This document shows positions 53,517-62,817 of a stretch of 64,000 nucleotides of DNA, in pieces. The stretch is from Stenotrophomonas maltophilia D457. GTDB lineage: Bacteria > Pseudomonadota > Gammaproteobacteria > Xanthomonadales > Xanthomonadaceae. How positions within the stretch are numbered: the first letter of the stretch is position 1; every line of letters starts with the position of its first letter. Made by a program: the position numbers and the translations under genes. The stretch is taken from contig NC_017671.1 in NCBI RefSeq assembly GCF_000284595.1, forward strand, positions 777,001 through 841,000, written 5' to 3'. The notes under the pieces were generated by a model that was given only the letters and a program-made list of their open reading frames with translations, ran no database searches and was not told where the DNA came from.

Positions 53517-54397
53517 CAATCCCCGGCCAGCAACGCGTCGGCCAGCACCTGCAGCTTTGGCGAGTGCTGGCGCGACGGTGGGTAGATCAGCGACAGCGCG
53601 CGGCTGCGGCCTTCAAGCGGCTGCAGCACGCGTTGCAGGCGGCCGTCAGCCAGCGCGTCGGCCACTGCGAAATCCATCACCTGCACGATGCCGATGCCGG
53701 CGATGGCCGCTTCCACCAGCGGATCGCCACTGTCGAACACCATCCGCGTCGGTGGGGTGAAGTCGCGCAGTTGGCCCTCCTGCAGGAACTGCCAGTCCAC
53801 CAGCCGGCCACTGCGCAGGTTGCGCACCGCCAGGCACGCGTGATCCCGCAGCGCGGCCACATCGTCCGGTGCGCCACAGCGGGCCAGATACGCGGGGCTG
53901 GCCACCGTCACCCAGCGCAGCGGACGCAGCGGGCGCGCGACGATGCGCTGGTCGGCGATGACGCCGGTGCGCAAAGCGGCATCGAAACCTTCCTCGACCA
54001 GATCGACCAGACGGTCACTGAGCACGGCCTCCACCTGCAGTTGCGGGTGCTGTTGCAGCAACGGCGCCAGCAGCGGCACCAGCACCTTGCGCCCGAACAT
54101 CGAGGGCGCGCTGATCTTCAGGGTGCCCGCGGGCGTGCAGGGACGGTCGGCCAACTGGCGTTCGGCATCCTCCAGGCCACACAGCAGCGGTGCCACCTGA
54201 TCGACGAACTGGCGGCCATCCGGGGTCAGCGCCACGTTGCGGGTGTTCCGCTGCAGCAGCTTCACCCCCAGCGTGGCCTCCAGCCGGCCGATCGCGCGCG
54301 ACAGGCCGGACTGGCTCAGGCCCAGCTGCCCGGCGGCGACGGTGAAACTGCGGGCTTCGGCCACCTGCACCAGCATGCGCACTGCATTGAGGTCCAT
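53513..54397 (-). CDS. LysR-family transcriptional regulator
   Basis: The 294-residue regulator has an N-terminal winged helix (MDLNAVRMLVQVAEARSFT, with LGLSQSGLSRAIGRLEATLG) and a periplasmic-binding-like effector domain. It is divergent from an MFS drug exporter 105 nt away, which it most likely controls. The inducer is unknown. The ATG at 54397 gives the family-length N-terminus; an ATG five codons upstream is an alternative. Confidence 0.9.
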   Translation of the reverse strand: MDLNAVRMLVQVAEARSFTVAAGQLGLSQSGLSRAIGRLEATLGVKLLQRNTRNVALTPDGRQFVDQVAPLLCGLEDAERQLADRPCTPAGTLKISAPSMFGRKVLVPLLAPLLQQHPQLQVEAVLSDRLVDLVEEGFDAALRTGVIADQRIVARPLRPLRWVTVASPAYLARCGAPDDVAALRDHACLAVRNLRSGRLVDWQFLQEGQLRDFTPPTRMVFDSGDPLVEAAIAGIGIVQVMDFAVADALADGRLQRVLQPLEGRSRALSLIYPPSRQHSPKLQVLADALLAGDW

Positions 54398-54502
54398 CGA
54401 AGTTCCATTCATGATGAAAATCATGACAGATATGGCTGGCAGGGGGTTTATTGATTCGGTCGCATCAATGAGACTGCGCTCCCCCACCGCGCCAGACCGC
54501 CG

Positions 54503-55921
54503 ATGCCTCCCCTCAAGTACCCGCGCTGGGCGCTGACCCTGCTGGCCACTGCCCAGCTGATCATCGCCCTGGATGCCACCATCATCTTCGTCGCCCTGCA
54601 CGACATGGGCCGCGCGCTGCAGATCAACGCGCAGCAGCTGCAATGGGTAGTCAGTGCCTACACCGTGGCGTTCGGCGGCAGCCTGCTGCTGGGCGGGCGC
54701 GCCGCCGACCTGATCGGCCGCCGCCGCTTCTACCGGCTGGGCATGCTGCTGTTCGCGCTGGCGTCGCTGTTCGGCGCGCTGGCGCCGAATGCCACCCTGT
54801 TGATCATCGCGCGCGCGGCGCAGGGCATCGGTGCCGCGTTGCTGTTCCCGGCCACGCTGGCGCTGATCAACACGTTGTATGCGGAAGGCCCGGTGCGCAA
54901 CTGCGCACTGGCGATCTGGAGCATGGCCAGTGCGGTCGGCCTGGCGCTGGGCACGCTGCTCGGTGGCGTGCTGACCCAGGCGTTCGGCTGGCCGGCGGTG
55001 CTGGCGGTGATCGTGCCGCTGGCCACCGCCTGTGCAGTCGCGGCCGGCGCGTGGTTGCCGGCCGATGGCCCGCGTGTGCAGGGCCGTTCCTTCGATCTGG
55101 CCGGTTGCCTCACCGTCACCGCCGGCGGCAGCCTGCTGGTCACCACCCTGGTGCAAGGGCCGGAGTGGGGCTGGACGGCCCGCGCCACGCTCATCTGCCT
55201 GCTGCTTTCAGCCGTGCTGTTGACGGTGTTCGTACAGATCGAAAAGCGCAGCCGTGACCCGCTGATGCAGTTTGCGCTGCTGCGCCTGCCCGGCCTGCGC
55301 GCGGCACTCGGCCTGACCTTCGCCTTCATGAGCAGCTATGGCGTGCAGTACTACTTCCTGGCGCTCTACTTCCAGGATGGTTACGGCTGGAGCCCGCTGC
55401 AGGCCGGCATGGCCTTCCTGCTGCCGACCGTGGTGTGCACCTTCGGCATCCGCATTGCCGAACGCATGCTGCGGCGCCGTTCGCCACGGCAGGTGCTGGC
55501 CTGGGGCTTCGCGGCCGGTGCCATCGGCATCACTGCGGTGGCGCTGGCGATGCCGCATGGCGCCGGTTACTGGCCGCTGCTGCCGGGCATCGTGGTGCTC
55601 AGCGTGGGCCAGGGCATGAGCTGGACGGCGATGTGGATCGTGGCCGGGCAGGGCGTGCCGGGGCCGCAGCAGGGTGTGGCGTCCGGCATGGCCGCCACCG
55701 CACAGCAGATCGGCGGCGCGTTGGAACTGGCGGTACTGGTGATGGTGGCCAACGCCGCGCGCGGCACGCAGGAGGCAACCAGCCCTGATGCGCTGCAGGG
55801 CATGGTCAATGCGCAGTACGGCGCCGCGCTGTTCGCCGCGCTCGGCGTGGCCATCGCGCTGGGCCTGCGCCCGGCGCCGGTCGAATCGGCTGCTGCCGTC
55901 CGCCCGGTCAACGAGGCATGA
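54503..55921 (+). CDS. MFS multidrug efflux transporter (DHA2, 14 TM)
   Basis: The 472-residue protein has 14 predicted helices and DHA2 (EmrB/QacA) signatures: LDATIIFVALHDMG in helix 1, GGRAADLIGRRRFYRLG (motif A) and ARAAQGIGAALLFPATLAL. It has no adaptor or outer-membrane partner in the locus, so it probably exports to the periplasm. The LysR regulator is divergent. A REP doublet follows. Confidence 0.9.
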   Translation: MPPLKYPRWALTLLATAQLIIALDATIIFVALHDMGRALQINAQQLQWVVSAYTVAFGGSLLLGGRAADLIGRRRFYRLGMLLFALASLFGALAPNATLLIIARAAQGIGAALLFPATLALINTLYAEGPVRNCALAIWSMASAVGLALGTLLGGVLTQAFGWPAVLAVIVPLATACAVAAGAWLPADGPRVQGRSFDLAGCLTVTAGGSLLVTTLVQGPEWGWTARATLICLLLSAVLLTVFVQIEKRSRDPLMQFALLRLPGLRAALGLTFAFMSSYGVQYYFLALYFQDGYGWSPLQAGMAFLLPTVVCTFGIRIAERMLRRRSPRQVLAWGFAAGAIGITAVALAMPHGAGYWPLLPGIVVLSVGQGMSWTAMWIVAGQGVPGPQQGVASGMAATAQQIGGALELAVLVMVANAARGTQEATSPDALQGMVNAQYGAALFAALGVAIALGLRPAPVESAAAVRPVNEA

Positions 55922-55959
55922 TTGAAGGCGTTGCCGTGGGTGGATGTGCCACGCCTGCG

Positions 55960-56033
55960 GTGGTGCCGGCCGCTGGCCGGCAACCCCGGGGTGGTTGGAT
56001 CATTGAGGTTGCCGGCCAGCGGCCGGCACTACC
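55960..56033. repeat. SMAG REP doublet, GCCGGCC stem
   Basis: Two inverted copies separated by about 26 nt between the convergent exporter and amidohydrolase genes. The first has GTGG instead of GTAG. Confidence 0.75.
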
Positions 56034-56057
56034 GATACGGGATGGGACCACGCGCGT

Positions 56058-56855
56058 TCAACCGAACGCCAGCAACTGTGGCTGCAAGGCGCTGAAGATC
56101 CGCGCCAGCCGCTCCGCCCACGCCTGCTGCCCGGCGGCATCGGCGATCAGGTCTTGGCGGATCTCCAGTTCCACGTGCACCAGGCCGCGCCCTTCGCCGT
56201 GCACCGGTACCGCGTAGTCGCTGGTGCTGCTGACCGAATACGGTTCGTTGTCACCCACCACCAGGTCGCCTTCATCGCGCAGTGCCTGCAGCAGTGCATG
56301 CGCAAAGCGCGTGTCTTGGTGGTACAGCACGCCGGCGTGCCACGGCCGCTGCGTGCCGTTCATCACTGGCGTGAAGCTGTGCATCATCACCAGCAGGGTG
56401 GGGCGGCCGGCATCGCGGCGTGCATCCAGTTCCGCGTCGATGCGCGCATGGTAGGGCGCGTGGATCGCATCGATGCGCTGCTGCCGCTGTGCAGCCGACA
56501 GCCTGGCATTGCCCGGGACCACGGTGTGGTCGCTCACTTCCGGAATCAGCGTCGGCGAGGCCAGCGGGCGGTTGCAGTCGATCAGCAGCCGCGAATAGGT
56601 CTGTTCGATCGCCCATGCATCCAGCCGTTCGGCCAGTGCGCGGGTGGTGCCGGCGATGCCGATGTCCCAGCCGATATGGCGGTCCAGCTCGGCCTGGGCC
56701 AGGCCGAGCCCGGTCAGCGCGCGTGGCACCTGCTGGCCGGCGTGATCGGCCAGCAGCAGGTACGGCGAGGCGCCCTGCGGCCGGTGGAGGGTATAGATCG
56801 CCGGGTCGTCGGCGCCCAGCAGCGCCGGCAGTACGTGCAGATCGGCGTCAGCCAC
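56058..56855 (-). CDS. N-formylglutamate amidohydrolase family protein
   Basis: The 265-residue protein has [43 protein letters not shown] and VMMHSFTPVMNGTQRPWHAG, the conserved stretches of the FGase/HutG2 family, including candidate metal ligands. The family hydrolyses N-formylglutamate in histidine catabolism or related substrates. There is no hut gene nearby, so the role is open. The start overlaps the Nudix gene by 8 nt. Confidence 0.85.
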   Translation of the reverse strand: MADADLHVLPALLGADDPAIYTLHRPQGASPYLLLADHAGQQVPRALTGLGLAQAELDRHIGWDIGIAGTTRALAERLDAWAIEQTYSRLLIDCNRPLASPTLIPEVSDHTVVPGNARLSAAQRQQRIDAIHAPYHARIDAELDARRDAGRPTLLVMMHSFTPVMNGTQRPWHAGVLYHQDTRFAHALLQALRDEGDLVVGDNEPYSVSSTSDYAVPVHGEGRGLVHVELEIRQDLIADAAGQQAWAERLARIFSALQPQLLAFG

Positions 56856-57402
56856 GCGGGCGCCCGTCCAGGTGGTGCTCGATCATCCACAGGCCCGCCC
56901 AAAGCTTGGCATCCAGCTCATAGCCTTCGCCCATCTTCTGCACCAGCCAGGCCGCCGCCTGCGCGCGCGGAATCTCGTGCACGGTGATGTCTTCGCTGTC
57001 ATCGCCGCCACCTTCGCCGATCCGGCGCAGGCCGGTGGCGCGTACGAAGGCGATCTTCTCGCTGCTGGCGCCGGAGGACGTCGGGCCGATCATCAGCACT
57101 TCGGCGTGATCGGCGGTCCAGCCGGTTTCTTCTTCCAGCTCGCGCACGGCCGAGACTTCGATCGATTCGCCGGCGTGGATGTCGCCGACCAGGCCGGCCG
57201 GCATCTCGATGGTGGGGGCCTGCAGCGGCACGCGGAACTGTTCGACGAACAGCACCTTGTCCTCCGGGGTCACCGCGACGATGATCGCGGCCAGGCCGCC
57301 GGCATGGGTACGTTCGCTGTATTCCCAGGTGCCGCGTACCAGCATGCGCTGGTACTTGCCTTCATAGACGACACGCGGGGCTTCGGTGTTGCGCTGGCTC
57401 AT
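56848..57402 (-). CDS. Nudix hydrolase, ADP-ribose pyrophosphatase-like
   Basis: The 184-residue protein has a perfect Nudix box (G-x5-E-x7-REUxEExGU: GDIHAGE ... RELEEETGW), with a preceding FVEQFRVPL and EMPAGLVG typical of ADP-ribose pyrophosphatases (NudF). The Asp/Gly-rich GEGGGDDSED insertion is a minor feature. The substrate is probably ADP-ribose or a related sugar nucleotide. It overlaps both neighbours, with the exonuclease gene immediately upstream (ATGA). Confidence 0.88.
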   Translation of the reverse strand: MSQRNTEAPRVVYEGKYQRMLVRGTWEYSERTHAGGLAAIIVAVTPEDKVLFVEQFRVPLQAPTIEMPAGLVGDIHAGESIEVSAVRELEEETGWTADHAEVLMIGPTSSGASSEKIAFVRATGLRRIGEGGGDDSEDITVHEIPRAQAAAWLVQKMGEGYELDAKLWAGLWMIEHHLDGRPRG

Positions 57403-58334
57403 GCGGGCTCGCTGTGGGTGGGAAGAATATCGGGTACGCCAGCGGCATCGAACAGCCGGCGGCGGGTCATCGGGCCGAAGCGCAGGGTCTGGCACAGGCC
57501 GCCGAGCAGCTCGGGGTCGGCGGTCTGGCGCAGCAGGCCGGGTTGGCTGCCTTCCAGCGGCGCGTCCAGCGCGATGGTGGTCAGCTGGCGCCAGAGCAGG
57601 GCGTGCTCGCGCTGCTCGCGCAGGCGCACCGCCATCTGGGCGGCACCGCGCAGGCGCAGGAACGGCACTTCGTCCAGGCGTTCGTACAGCGCATCCAAGC
57701 TGCCGAAATGGGCCAGCAGCACGGCGGCGGACTTGCTGCCGACACCACTGACACCGGGAATGTTGTCCACCGCATCGCCGCACAGCGCCAGGTAATCGGC
57801 AATCTGGTGCGCGTGCACGCCGTGCCGTGCCTTCACGCCGGCCACGTCCCAGCGCTGGTTGCGGGCGTAGTCCCACTGTTCGTCGTGATCCAGCAGCAGC
57901 TGCGACAGGTCCTTGTCGGCGGAGATGATCACCCCGCGATGGCTGCCGCGGTGCACGTGCAGTGCGCTGCCGATCAGGTCGTCGGCTTCGTAGTCGTGGT
58001 GGGCGAGGACGGCAAGGCCCAACGCCGCGCACAGCGCCTTGCAGTGCACGAACTGGCGCTTGAGCGCTTCCGGTGCCGGATCACGGTTGGCTTTGTAGGC
58101 CGGATACAGGCGGTGGCGGAAGCCGCTGTCGAGCGCTTCGTCGAAGGCAATGGCGATGTGCCGCGGGCGCTCGCGCTCCAGCAGGTCCAGCAGGAAGCGG
58201 GCGAAGCCGTGCACGGCATTGGTCGGCCAGCCCTGCGCGTCCTGGAACTGGTCCGGCAGCGAGTGCCAGGCGCGGAACACGTAGATGCTGGCATCGACCA
58301 GGTACAGCGACGGCGGCGGTGCCGGCAGGGTCAT
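57399..58334 (-). CDS. 5'-3' exonuclease/flap endonuclease (PolA N-domain-like)
   Basis: The 311-residue protein has YLVDASIYVFRAWHS at its start, the acidic cluster AIAFDEALDSGFRHRLYPAYKANR, and YEADDLIGS. STADKDLSQLL-like residues (VIISADKDLSQLL) and the helix-hairpin-helix DNIPGVSGVGSKSAAVLL complete the family pattern. It resembles the 5' nuclease domain of DNA polymerase I and ExoIX/Xni. It may process flaps in replication or repair. It overlaps both the nitroreductase and Nudix genes by 4 nt. Confidence 0.9.
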   Translation of the reverse strand: MTLPAPPPSLYLVDASIYVFRAWHSLPDQFQDAQGWPTNAVHGFARFLLDLLERERPRHIAIAFDEALDSGFRHRLYPAYKANRDPAPEALKRQFVHCKALCAALGLAVLAHHDYEADDLIGSALHVHRGSHRGVIISADKDLSQLLLDHDEQWDYARNQRWDVAGVKARHGVHAHQIADYLALCGDAVDNIPGVSGVGSKSAAVLLAHFGSLDALYERLDEVPFLRLRGAAQMAVRLREQREHALLWRQLTTIALDAPLEGSQPGLLRQTADPELLGGLCQTLRFGPMTRRRLFDAAGVPDILPTHSEPA

Positions 58335-58912
58335 GCCGGCGGCGTCCAGTCCTGCAGCAGGGTCGCTGGGTCGGGGCGCTCGCGCTCGGGCACGTCGGCC
58401 TTGGCGGTGCCGATGTGGATGAAGCCGGCGATGCGTTCACCCTCGACCAGGCCCAGGTGGGCCTGCACGACCGGATCGAAGGCCATCCAGGCCGTCAGCC
58501 ACTGTGCGCCGAAGCCAAGCGCCTGCGCGGCCTGCAGCAGGGCGAAGCAGACGCAGCCGGCGGTCATCAGCTGTTCCTGTTCCGGCACCTTCGGGTCCGG
58601 GCGTGGGCTGGCGACCACCACGATCACCAGCGGGGCGTGGCTGAAACGCTGGCGGTCCTTCTCGAACACGGCCTCGCCGGCATGCGGGTCGCGCTGGCGG
58701 CTGCGCTTGGCCAGGAAGTCGCCCAGAGTGTGACGTGCATCGCCGGCGATCTTCAGGAAGCGGAACGGCACGCGCTTGCCGTGGTCGGGCACGCGCACGG
58801 CCGACGCCAGCATCCGCTGCAGGGTGGCCGGGTCCGGGCCGGGCTCGCCCAGTTGCCGCGAAGGCACCGAGCGGCGGGCATCCAGGGCGAGCAGGGCAGC
58901 GGGGTCGGGCAT
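58331..58912 (-). CDS. nitroreductase family protein, YdjA type
   Basis: The 193-residue flavoprotein resembles YdjA: ALLALDARRSVPSRQLGEP (FMN phosphate RRS), VRVPDHGKRVPFRFL, VPEQEQLMTAGCVCFALLQAAQALGFGAQW and IAGFIHIGTA. The substrate is unknown. The ATG at 58912 is chosen because a TATAAT element at 58943-58948 would start transcription only about 6 nt before the alternative ATG at 58930. The exonuclease gene follows by a 4-nt overlap. Confidence 0.85.
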   Translation of the reverse strand: MPDPAALLALDARRSVPSRQLGEPGPDPATLQRMLASAVRVPDHGKRVPFRFLKIAGDARHTLGDFLAKRSRQRDPHAGEAVFEKDRQRFSHAPLVIVVVASPRPDPKVPEQEQLMTAGCVCFALLQAAQALGFGAQWLTAWMAFDPVVQAHLGLVEGERIAGFIHIGTAKADVPERERPDPATLLQDWTPPA

Positions 58913-58942
58913 GGAGTCTGAACCGGTCATCACGGGTGTTTG

Positions 58943-58948
58943 ATTATA
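58943..58948 (-). promoter_or_regulatory. TATAAT -10 element of the nitroreductase operon
   Basis: Reads TATAAT on the minus strand, about 31 nt before the preferred start codon. No clear -35 at standard spacing. The rest of the 330-nt divergent region (58913-59243) shows no other clear element. Confidence 0.5.
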
Positions 58949-59243
58949 GTCGGGGTGGTCAATGACGCCGTCTGTGTCGCGTCCGGCCCCTGAATACCAA
59001 ACTGTGATGAACATCATGCCACTGGCGGGAAACGGACAGCCGCTTCCCCTCGCCTCGTGGGCCTTGCACGGCTTACGATACCCCTCTTGCCGGGCCGCCG
59101 GTCATGAGGTTTGAAGTGAGGACTGTTTCACTGTCCGTGACGGGCTGGCCGGCCTACCATCGACGTTCCGGTACATGGGGTGTGCCGGTCGTCGCGATGT
59201 CCATGCTGTCTGTCGTACCAGAGAAGGTGGGGAGCCTTCCCGA

Positions 59244-61565
59244 ATGATGAGCGTGCCCACACCGATGGGATCGCCGGGCCGTGACCCGGCCCAGCTCCAG
59301 CTTGCCCGGGACATGGTCCTGCCCGCGCTGTGCCAGGCCTTCGGGGCCGCACTGGCGCGATTCGACGATGCCCTGTTCGACCGCGCCGGCAATGCCGGCT
59401 CGTCGCAGTTGCTGTTCCTGGACGCGATGCGCGAACTGCGCCGCCGCCGTGAGGAGATCGCTGCCGCCTTCGCCGGCCACCTGCAGCAGGCGTGGGCCGC
59501 ATTGGCGGCCGGTGAGCCGCTGTCGGCCGAGGCGACCCTGTCGGGGCCGGCCGAGGATGGCCTGAGCCTGCTGGCCGAACACGTACTGGAATCGCGGTTG
59601 GCGGTGCGCAATTTCGCCACTGTATTGCTGCGTGACTTCAAGCCGGTGCTGGCGCGGCTGGACCGCCGCCTGGGCCGGTTGATCGGCGGCGTGGAACTGG
59701 ACGCCGACCACAATCCCATCAGCCCCGAACATCTGGGCGTGGCCATCCACGAGGCCTTTGCCGGCTGCGAACTGGCCCCGGAAGTGCATCTGGTGCTGAT
59801 CAAGCTGTGCGAGCGCGACCTGCGTGCACCGGTCGGCCGCATCTACGAGAAGCTGGACGAGCAGCTGGCCGCAGCCGGCGTGATGTCGCAGATGGGGGCT
59901 CCGCAGCGCCCACAACCGCCGGCACCGGATCCGCGCATGACCGGGATGCTGGATGACCTGGTCGAGCATCGCCACGGCGCGGGCGTCGATCCGGGGTTCA
60001 GCGATGACGAGCAGGCCGCACCGGCTTGGGCGCAGCGCTTTGCCGCCCGCTGGTCCGAGCGCCGCGGGCATATGCAGCAGCACCTGGGCGGCGATGATGG
60101 CGCCGCCGGCGAGGCCTACGCCGGCCAGCAAGGCATGCTGCTGGAAGCGTTGCACGAACTGCTGCAGCAGACCCGCCATGTGCGTGAGGACGCCACGTCT
60201 GCGGCACAGGTGGCGGTCGGCCAGCAGCGCCCGCTCAGCCAGCGCGAAATGATGTCGGTGCTGTCGCTGCTGCAGGCCACGCCGAGCGCGACCCTGCGCG
60301 CGGCCATCGGCGAGGACGGCGAATCGCTGGCGCAGCGGCTGAAGAGCGAAGTGCTGTCCAGCGCCACCCAGCTCGGCGTCGATCCGGGCCAGACCCGGCT
60401 GGACCCGCAGGATGAGGATGCCATCGACCTGGTCGGCATGCTGTTCGACGTGATGCTGGACGAGCGTGAACTGGAAGGCCGCTCGCGCGAACTGATCGGC
60501 CGCCTGGTCGTGCCTTTCGTCAAGGTCGCCATGCTCGACCGCCGCATGTTCGTGCAGAAGACCCATCCGGCGCGCAAGCTGCTCAATTCGCTGGCCGAGG
60601 CCTGCGAGGGCAACACCGGCGAGAGCCAGGCCGAGCGCATGCTGATGGCCAAGGTCGAGGAGATCATCGAGCGCCTGGTGGCCGAGTTCAACGAGAACCT
60701 GGCGATCTTCCTGACCCTGGAAGAAGAATTCCGCGAGTTCCTGGTGCAGCATCGCCGCCGCGTGGAAATCGCCGAGCGTCGCGCCGCAGAAACGCAGCGC
60801 GGCCAGGAAAAGCTGGAAATGGCCCGCACCCGGGCCGGTGCGGAACTGGATCGTCGCATCGGTGATGCCACCCTTCCGCCGGCCATTGCCGAGTTCCTGC
60901 GCCAGCCCTGGCAGCACCACCTGACCCTGGCGCTGCTGCGCGAGGGCGAAGAAGGCGCGTCGGTGGCCGAGGCACTGAGCCTCGGCGACGGCCTGCTGGA
61001 GGAAGTTGCCGAGGCACGCCGGCAGATTGTCGGCAAGCCATGGCTGCAGGCCTGGCAGCCGGTGCTGGCCAAGGTGTTTGCCAGCGTCGGTGTGCACGGC
61101 GATGCGGCTACCGGTGCGATCGACGCCCTGCACGACACGTTGCAGGGCATCGCCGAGTCGCGGCCGGAACTGCAGCGCGCGCTGCCCGAGCTGCCGCAGG
61201 TCGCGCTGCCGGCACCGCCGGTGGCCGAATCGCCAGCGGTGGAACTCAGCGGGCAGATCGATGCCGACGATTTCGACAACGCCGATGCCGACCGCTTCCG
61301 ACGCATGGAAATCGGCAACTGGTTGGACTTCGTCGACAAGGACGGCAAGGTCCAGGCGGGCAAGCTGTCCTGGGTCAGCCCGATTTCCTCGCGCCTGCTG
61401 TTCGTCAACCGTCGCGGCGTGCGCTTCTGCGTGGCCTCGCCAGAAGAGCTGGCGGTGATGGTGCGGCTCGGCCGCCTGCGTGCCCACGTTGACGATGGCG
61501 CCTTCGACAGCGCCATGCAGGGCGTGATCGACCGCCTCGACCCGGGCAGCACCACCCTGCACTGA
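59244..61565 (+). CDS. DUF1631 family protein
   Basis: The 773-residue protein fits DUF1631 in length and layout. An N-terminal helical region (LARDMVLPALCQAFGAAL) is followed by a mostly helical middle part (about residues 250-640) with acidic and coiled segments. The C-terminal beta domain (about 670-750) reads MEIGNWLDFVDKDGKVQ, then LSWVSPISSRLLFVNRRG. This last part is PilZ-like in pattern, but the RxxxR/DxSxxG c-di-GMP residues are not evident. Function unknown. An ATG three bases further (59247) is an alternative start; the GGGGAGCC ribosome-binding site suits either. Confidence 0.75.
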   Translation: MMSVPTPMGSPGRDPAQLQLARDMVLPALCQAFGAALARFDDALFDRAGNAGSSQLLFLDAMRELRRRREEIAAAFAGHLQQAWAALAAGEPLSAEATLSGPAEDGLSLLAEHVLESRLAVRNFATVLLRDFKPVLARLDRRLGRLIGGVELDADHNPISPEHLGVAIHEAFAGCELAPEVHLVLIKLCERDLRAPVGRIYEKLDEQLAAAGVMSQMGAPQRPQPPAPDPRMTGMLDDLVEHRHGAGVDPGFSDDEQAAPAWAQRFAARWSERRGHMQQHLGGDDGAAGEAYAGQQGMLLEALHELLQQTRHVREDATSAAQVAVGQQRPLSQREMMSVLSLLQATPSATLRAAIGEDGESLAQRLKSEVLSSATQLGVDPGQTRLDPQDEDAIDLVGMLFDVMLDERELEGRSRELIGRLVVPFVKVAMLDRRMFVQKTHPARKLLNSLAEACEGNTGESQAERMLMAKVEEIIERLVAEFNENLAIFLTLEEEFREFLVQHRRRVEIAERRAAETQRGQEKLEMARTRAGAELDRRIGDATLPPAIAEFLRQPWQHHLTLALLREGEEGASVAEALSLGDGLLEEVAEARRQIVGKPWLQAWQPVLAKVFASVGVHGDAATGAIDALHDTLQGIAESRPELQRALPELPQVALPAPPVAESPAVELSGQIDADDFDNADADRFRRMEIGNWLDFVDKDGKVQAGKLSWVSPISSRLLFVNRRGVRFCVASPEELAVMVRLGRLRAHVDDGAFDSAMQGVIDRLDPGSTTLH

Positions 61566-61617
61566 GTGCTGGCTGCCTGCTAGGATCGGGAAAACTCACC
61601 GATCAGCGGGGACCTGC

Positions 61618-62697
61618 ATGGCCGTGGCGTTGCTGGGGATCAAGGAGACCGCGCCGGGTGAACGGCGCGTGGCGTTGACACCGGAAACCGCGCGCAAGCT
61701 CGGTGCCCTCGGCATTACGGTCTGGTACGAGGCCGGCGCCGGGCTGGCCGCCGGCTTCACCGATGCCGCCTATGACGACGCCGGCGCACGTGTCTTCGAC
61801 GCGGGCCGCTGGGCCGAGATCGATATCCTGCTGTGCGTGCAGGCACCTCCTGCGACGGTGCTGGAGCAGCTCAGGCCCGGTGCCAGCGTGGTTGGCCTGC
61901 TGGCACCGGCCAACGATCCGGCGCTGGCCGCGCTGGCGGCCGATGATCGCCTGCAGCTGTTCCCGCTGCAGCAGCTGCCGCGCACCACCCGCGCGCAGGC
62001 GATGGATGTACTCAGTTCGCAGGCCGGCATGGCCGGCTACAAGGCCGCGCTGATTGCCGCCGAACGCGCGCCGCGCTTCTTCCCGATGCTGACCACCGCC
62101 GCTGGCACCGTGCGACCGGCCAAGGTGCTGGTGATCGGTGCCGGCGTGGCGGGCCTGCAGGCCATCGCCACCGCGCGGCGCCTCGGTGCACAGGTGGAAG
62201 GTTTCGATGTGCGCCCGGAAACCCGCGAGCAGATCCAGTCACTGGGTGCGCGCTTCCTCGATCTTGGCGTGAGCGCGGCCGGTGAAGGCGGCTACGCGCG
62301 TGCGTTGACCGACGAGGAGCGCGCCGAGCAGCAGCGTCGGCTGGCCGACCACCTGCGCGGCGTGGACGTGGTGATCTGCACGGCTGCCGTACCCGGTCGG
62401 CCGGCGCCGACCATCGTGACCGCCGCGATGGTGGAGGGCATGGCCACCGGCAGCGTCATTGTCGATCTGGCGGCCGAGAGCGGCGGCAACTGTGCACTGA
62501 CCCAGCCGGGGCACTGCATCGAACACCAGGGCGTGACCATCGATGGTCCGCTGGGCCTGGCCAGTCGCGGCGCGACCCAGGCCAGTGAGATGTATGCGCG
62601 CAACCTGCTCAACTTCGTTGCGCTGTTCGTGCGAGAGGGGCGGCTCGGTTTCGACTGGGACGACGAGCTGCTGGCAAAGACGCGCTGGCAGGCATGA
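61618..62697 (+). CDS. NAD(P) transhydrogenase alpha subunit, soluble domain I (PntAA-like)
   Basis: The 359-residue protein matches the NAD(H)-binding domain I of proton-translocating transhydrogenase: GIKETAPGERRVALTPE, GMAGYKAALIAA, KVLVIGAGVAGLQAIATARRLGA and VDVVICTAAVPG. The membrane subunits (PntAB, PntB) would normally follow, but the next gene is a convergent DUF3106 gene. This copy is therefore an orphan subunit in this window; the alanine dehydrogenase family is a less likely alternative. Two GGGGTC hairpins follow. Confidence 0.85.
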   Translation: MAVALLGIKETAPGERRVALTPETARKLGALGITVWYEAGAGLAAGFTDAAYDDAGARVFDAGRWAEIDILLCVQAPPATVLEQLRPGASVVGLLAPANDPALAALAADDRLQLFPLQQLPRTTRAQAMDVLSSQAGMAGYKAALIAAERAPRFFPMLTTAAGTVRPAKVLVIGAGVAGLQAIATARRLGAQVEGFDVRPETREQIQSLGARFLDLGVSAAGEGGYARALTDEERAEQQRRLADHLRGVDVVICTAAVPGRPAPTIVTAAMVEGMATGSVIVDLAAESGGNCALTQPGHCIEHQGVTIDGPLGLASRGATQASEMYARNLLNFVALFVREGRLGFDWDDELLAKTRWQA

Positions 62698-62704
62698 ATG
62701 ACGT

Positions 62705-62745
62705 GGGGTCAGATCCCTTTGCCTCTGGCAAAGGGATCTGACCCC
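62705..62745. repeat. GGGGTC-headed hairpin, perfect 19-bp copy
   Basis: GGGGTCAGATCCCTTTGCC (62705-62723) and its complement (62727-62745) with a 3-nt loop. Same family as 17790-17828 and 62766-62804. Confidence 0.85.
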
Positions 62746-62765
62746 GATCTCCCGCAATCTGCCAG

Positions 62766-62804
62766 GGGGCGGATCCCTTTGCGTCAGCAACGGGCTCTGA
62801 CCCC
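62766..62804. repeat. GGGGTC-family hairpin, imperfect copy
   Basis: GGGGCGGATCC start and GCTCTGACCCC end with mismatches. It lies 20 nt from the perfect copy, closer in sequence to the copy at 17790. Confidence 0.7.
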
Positions 62805-62817
62805 GTTCCCCGGGGCC

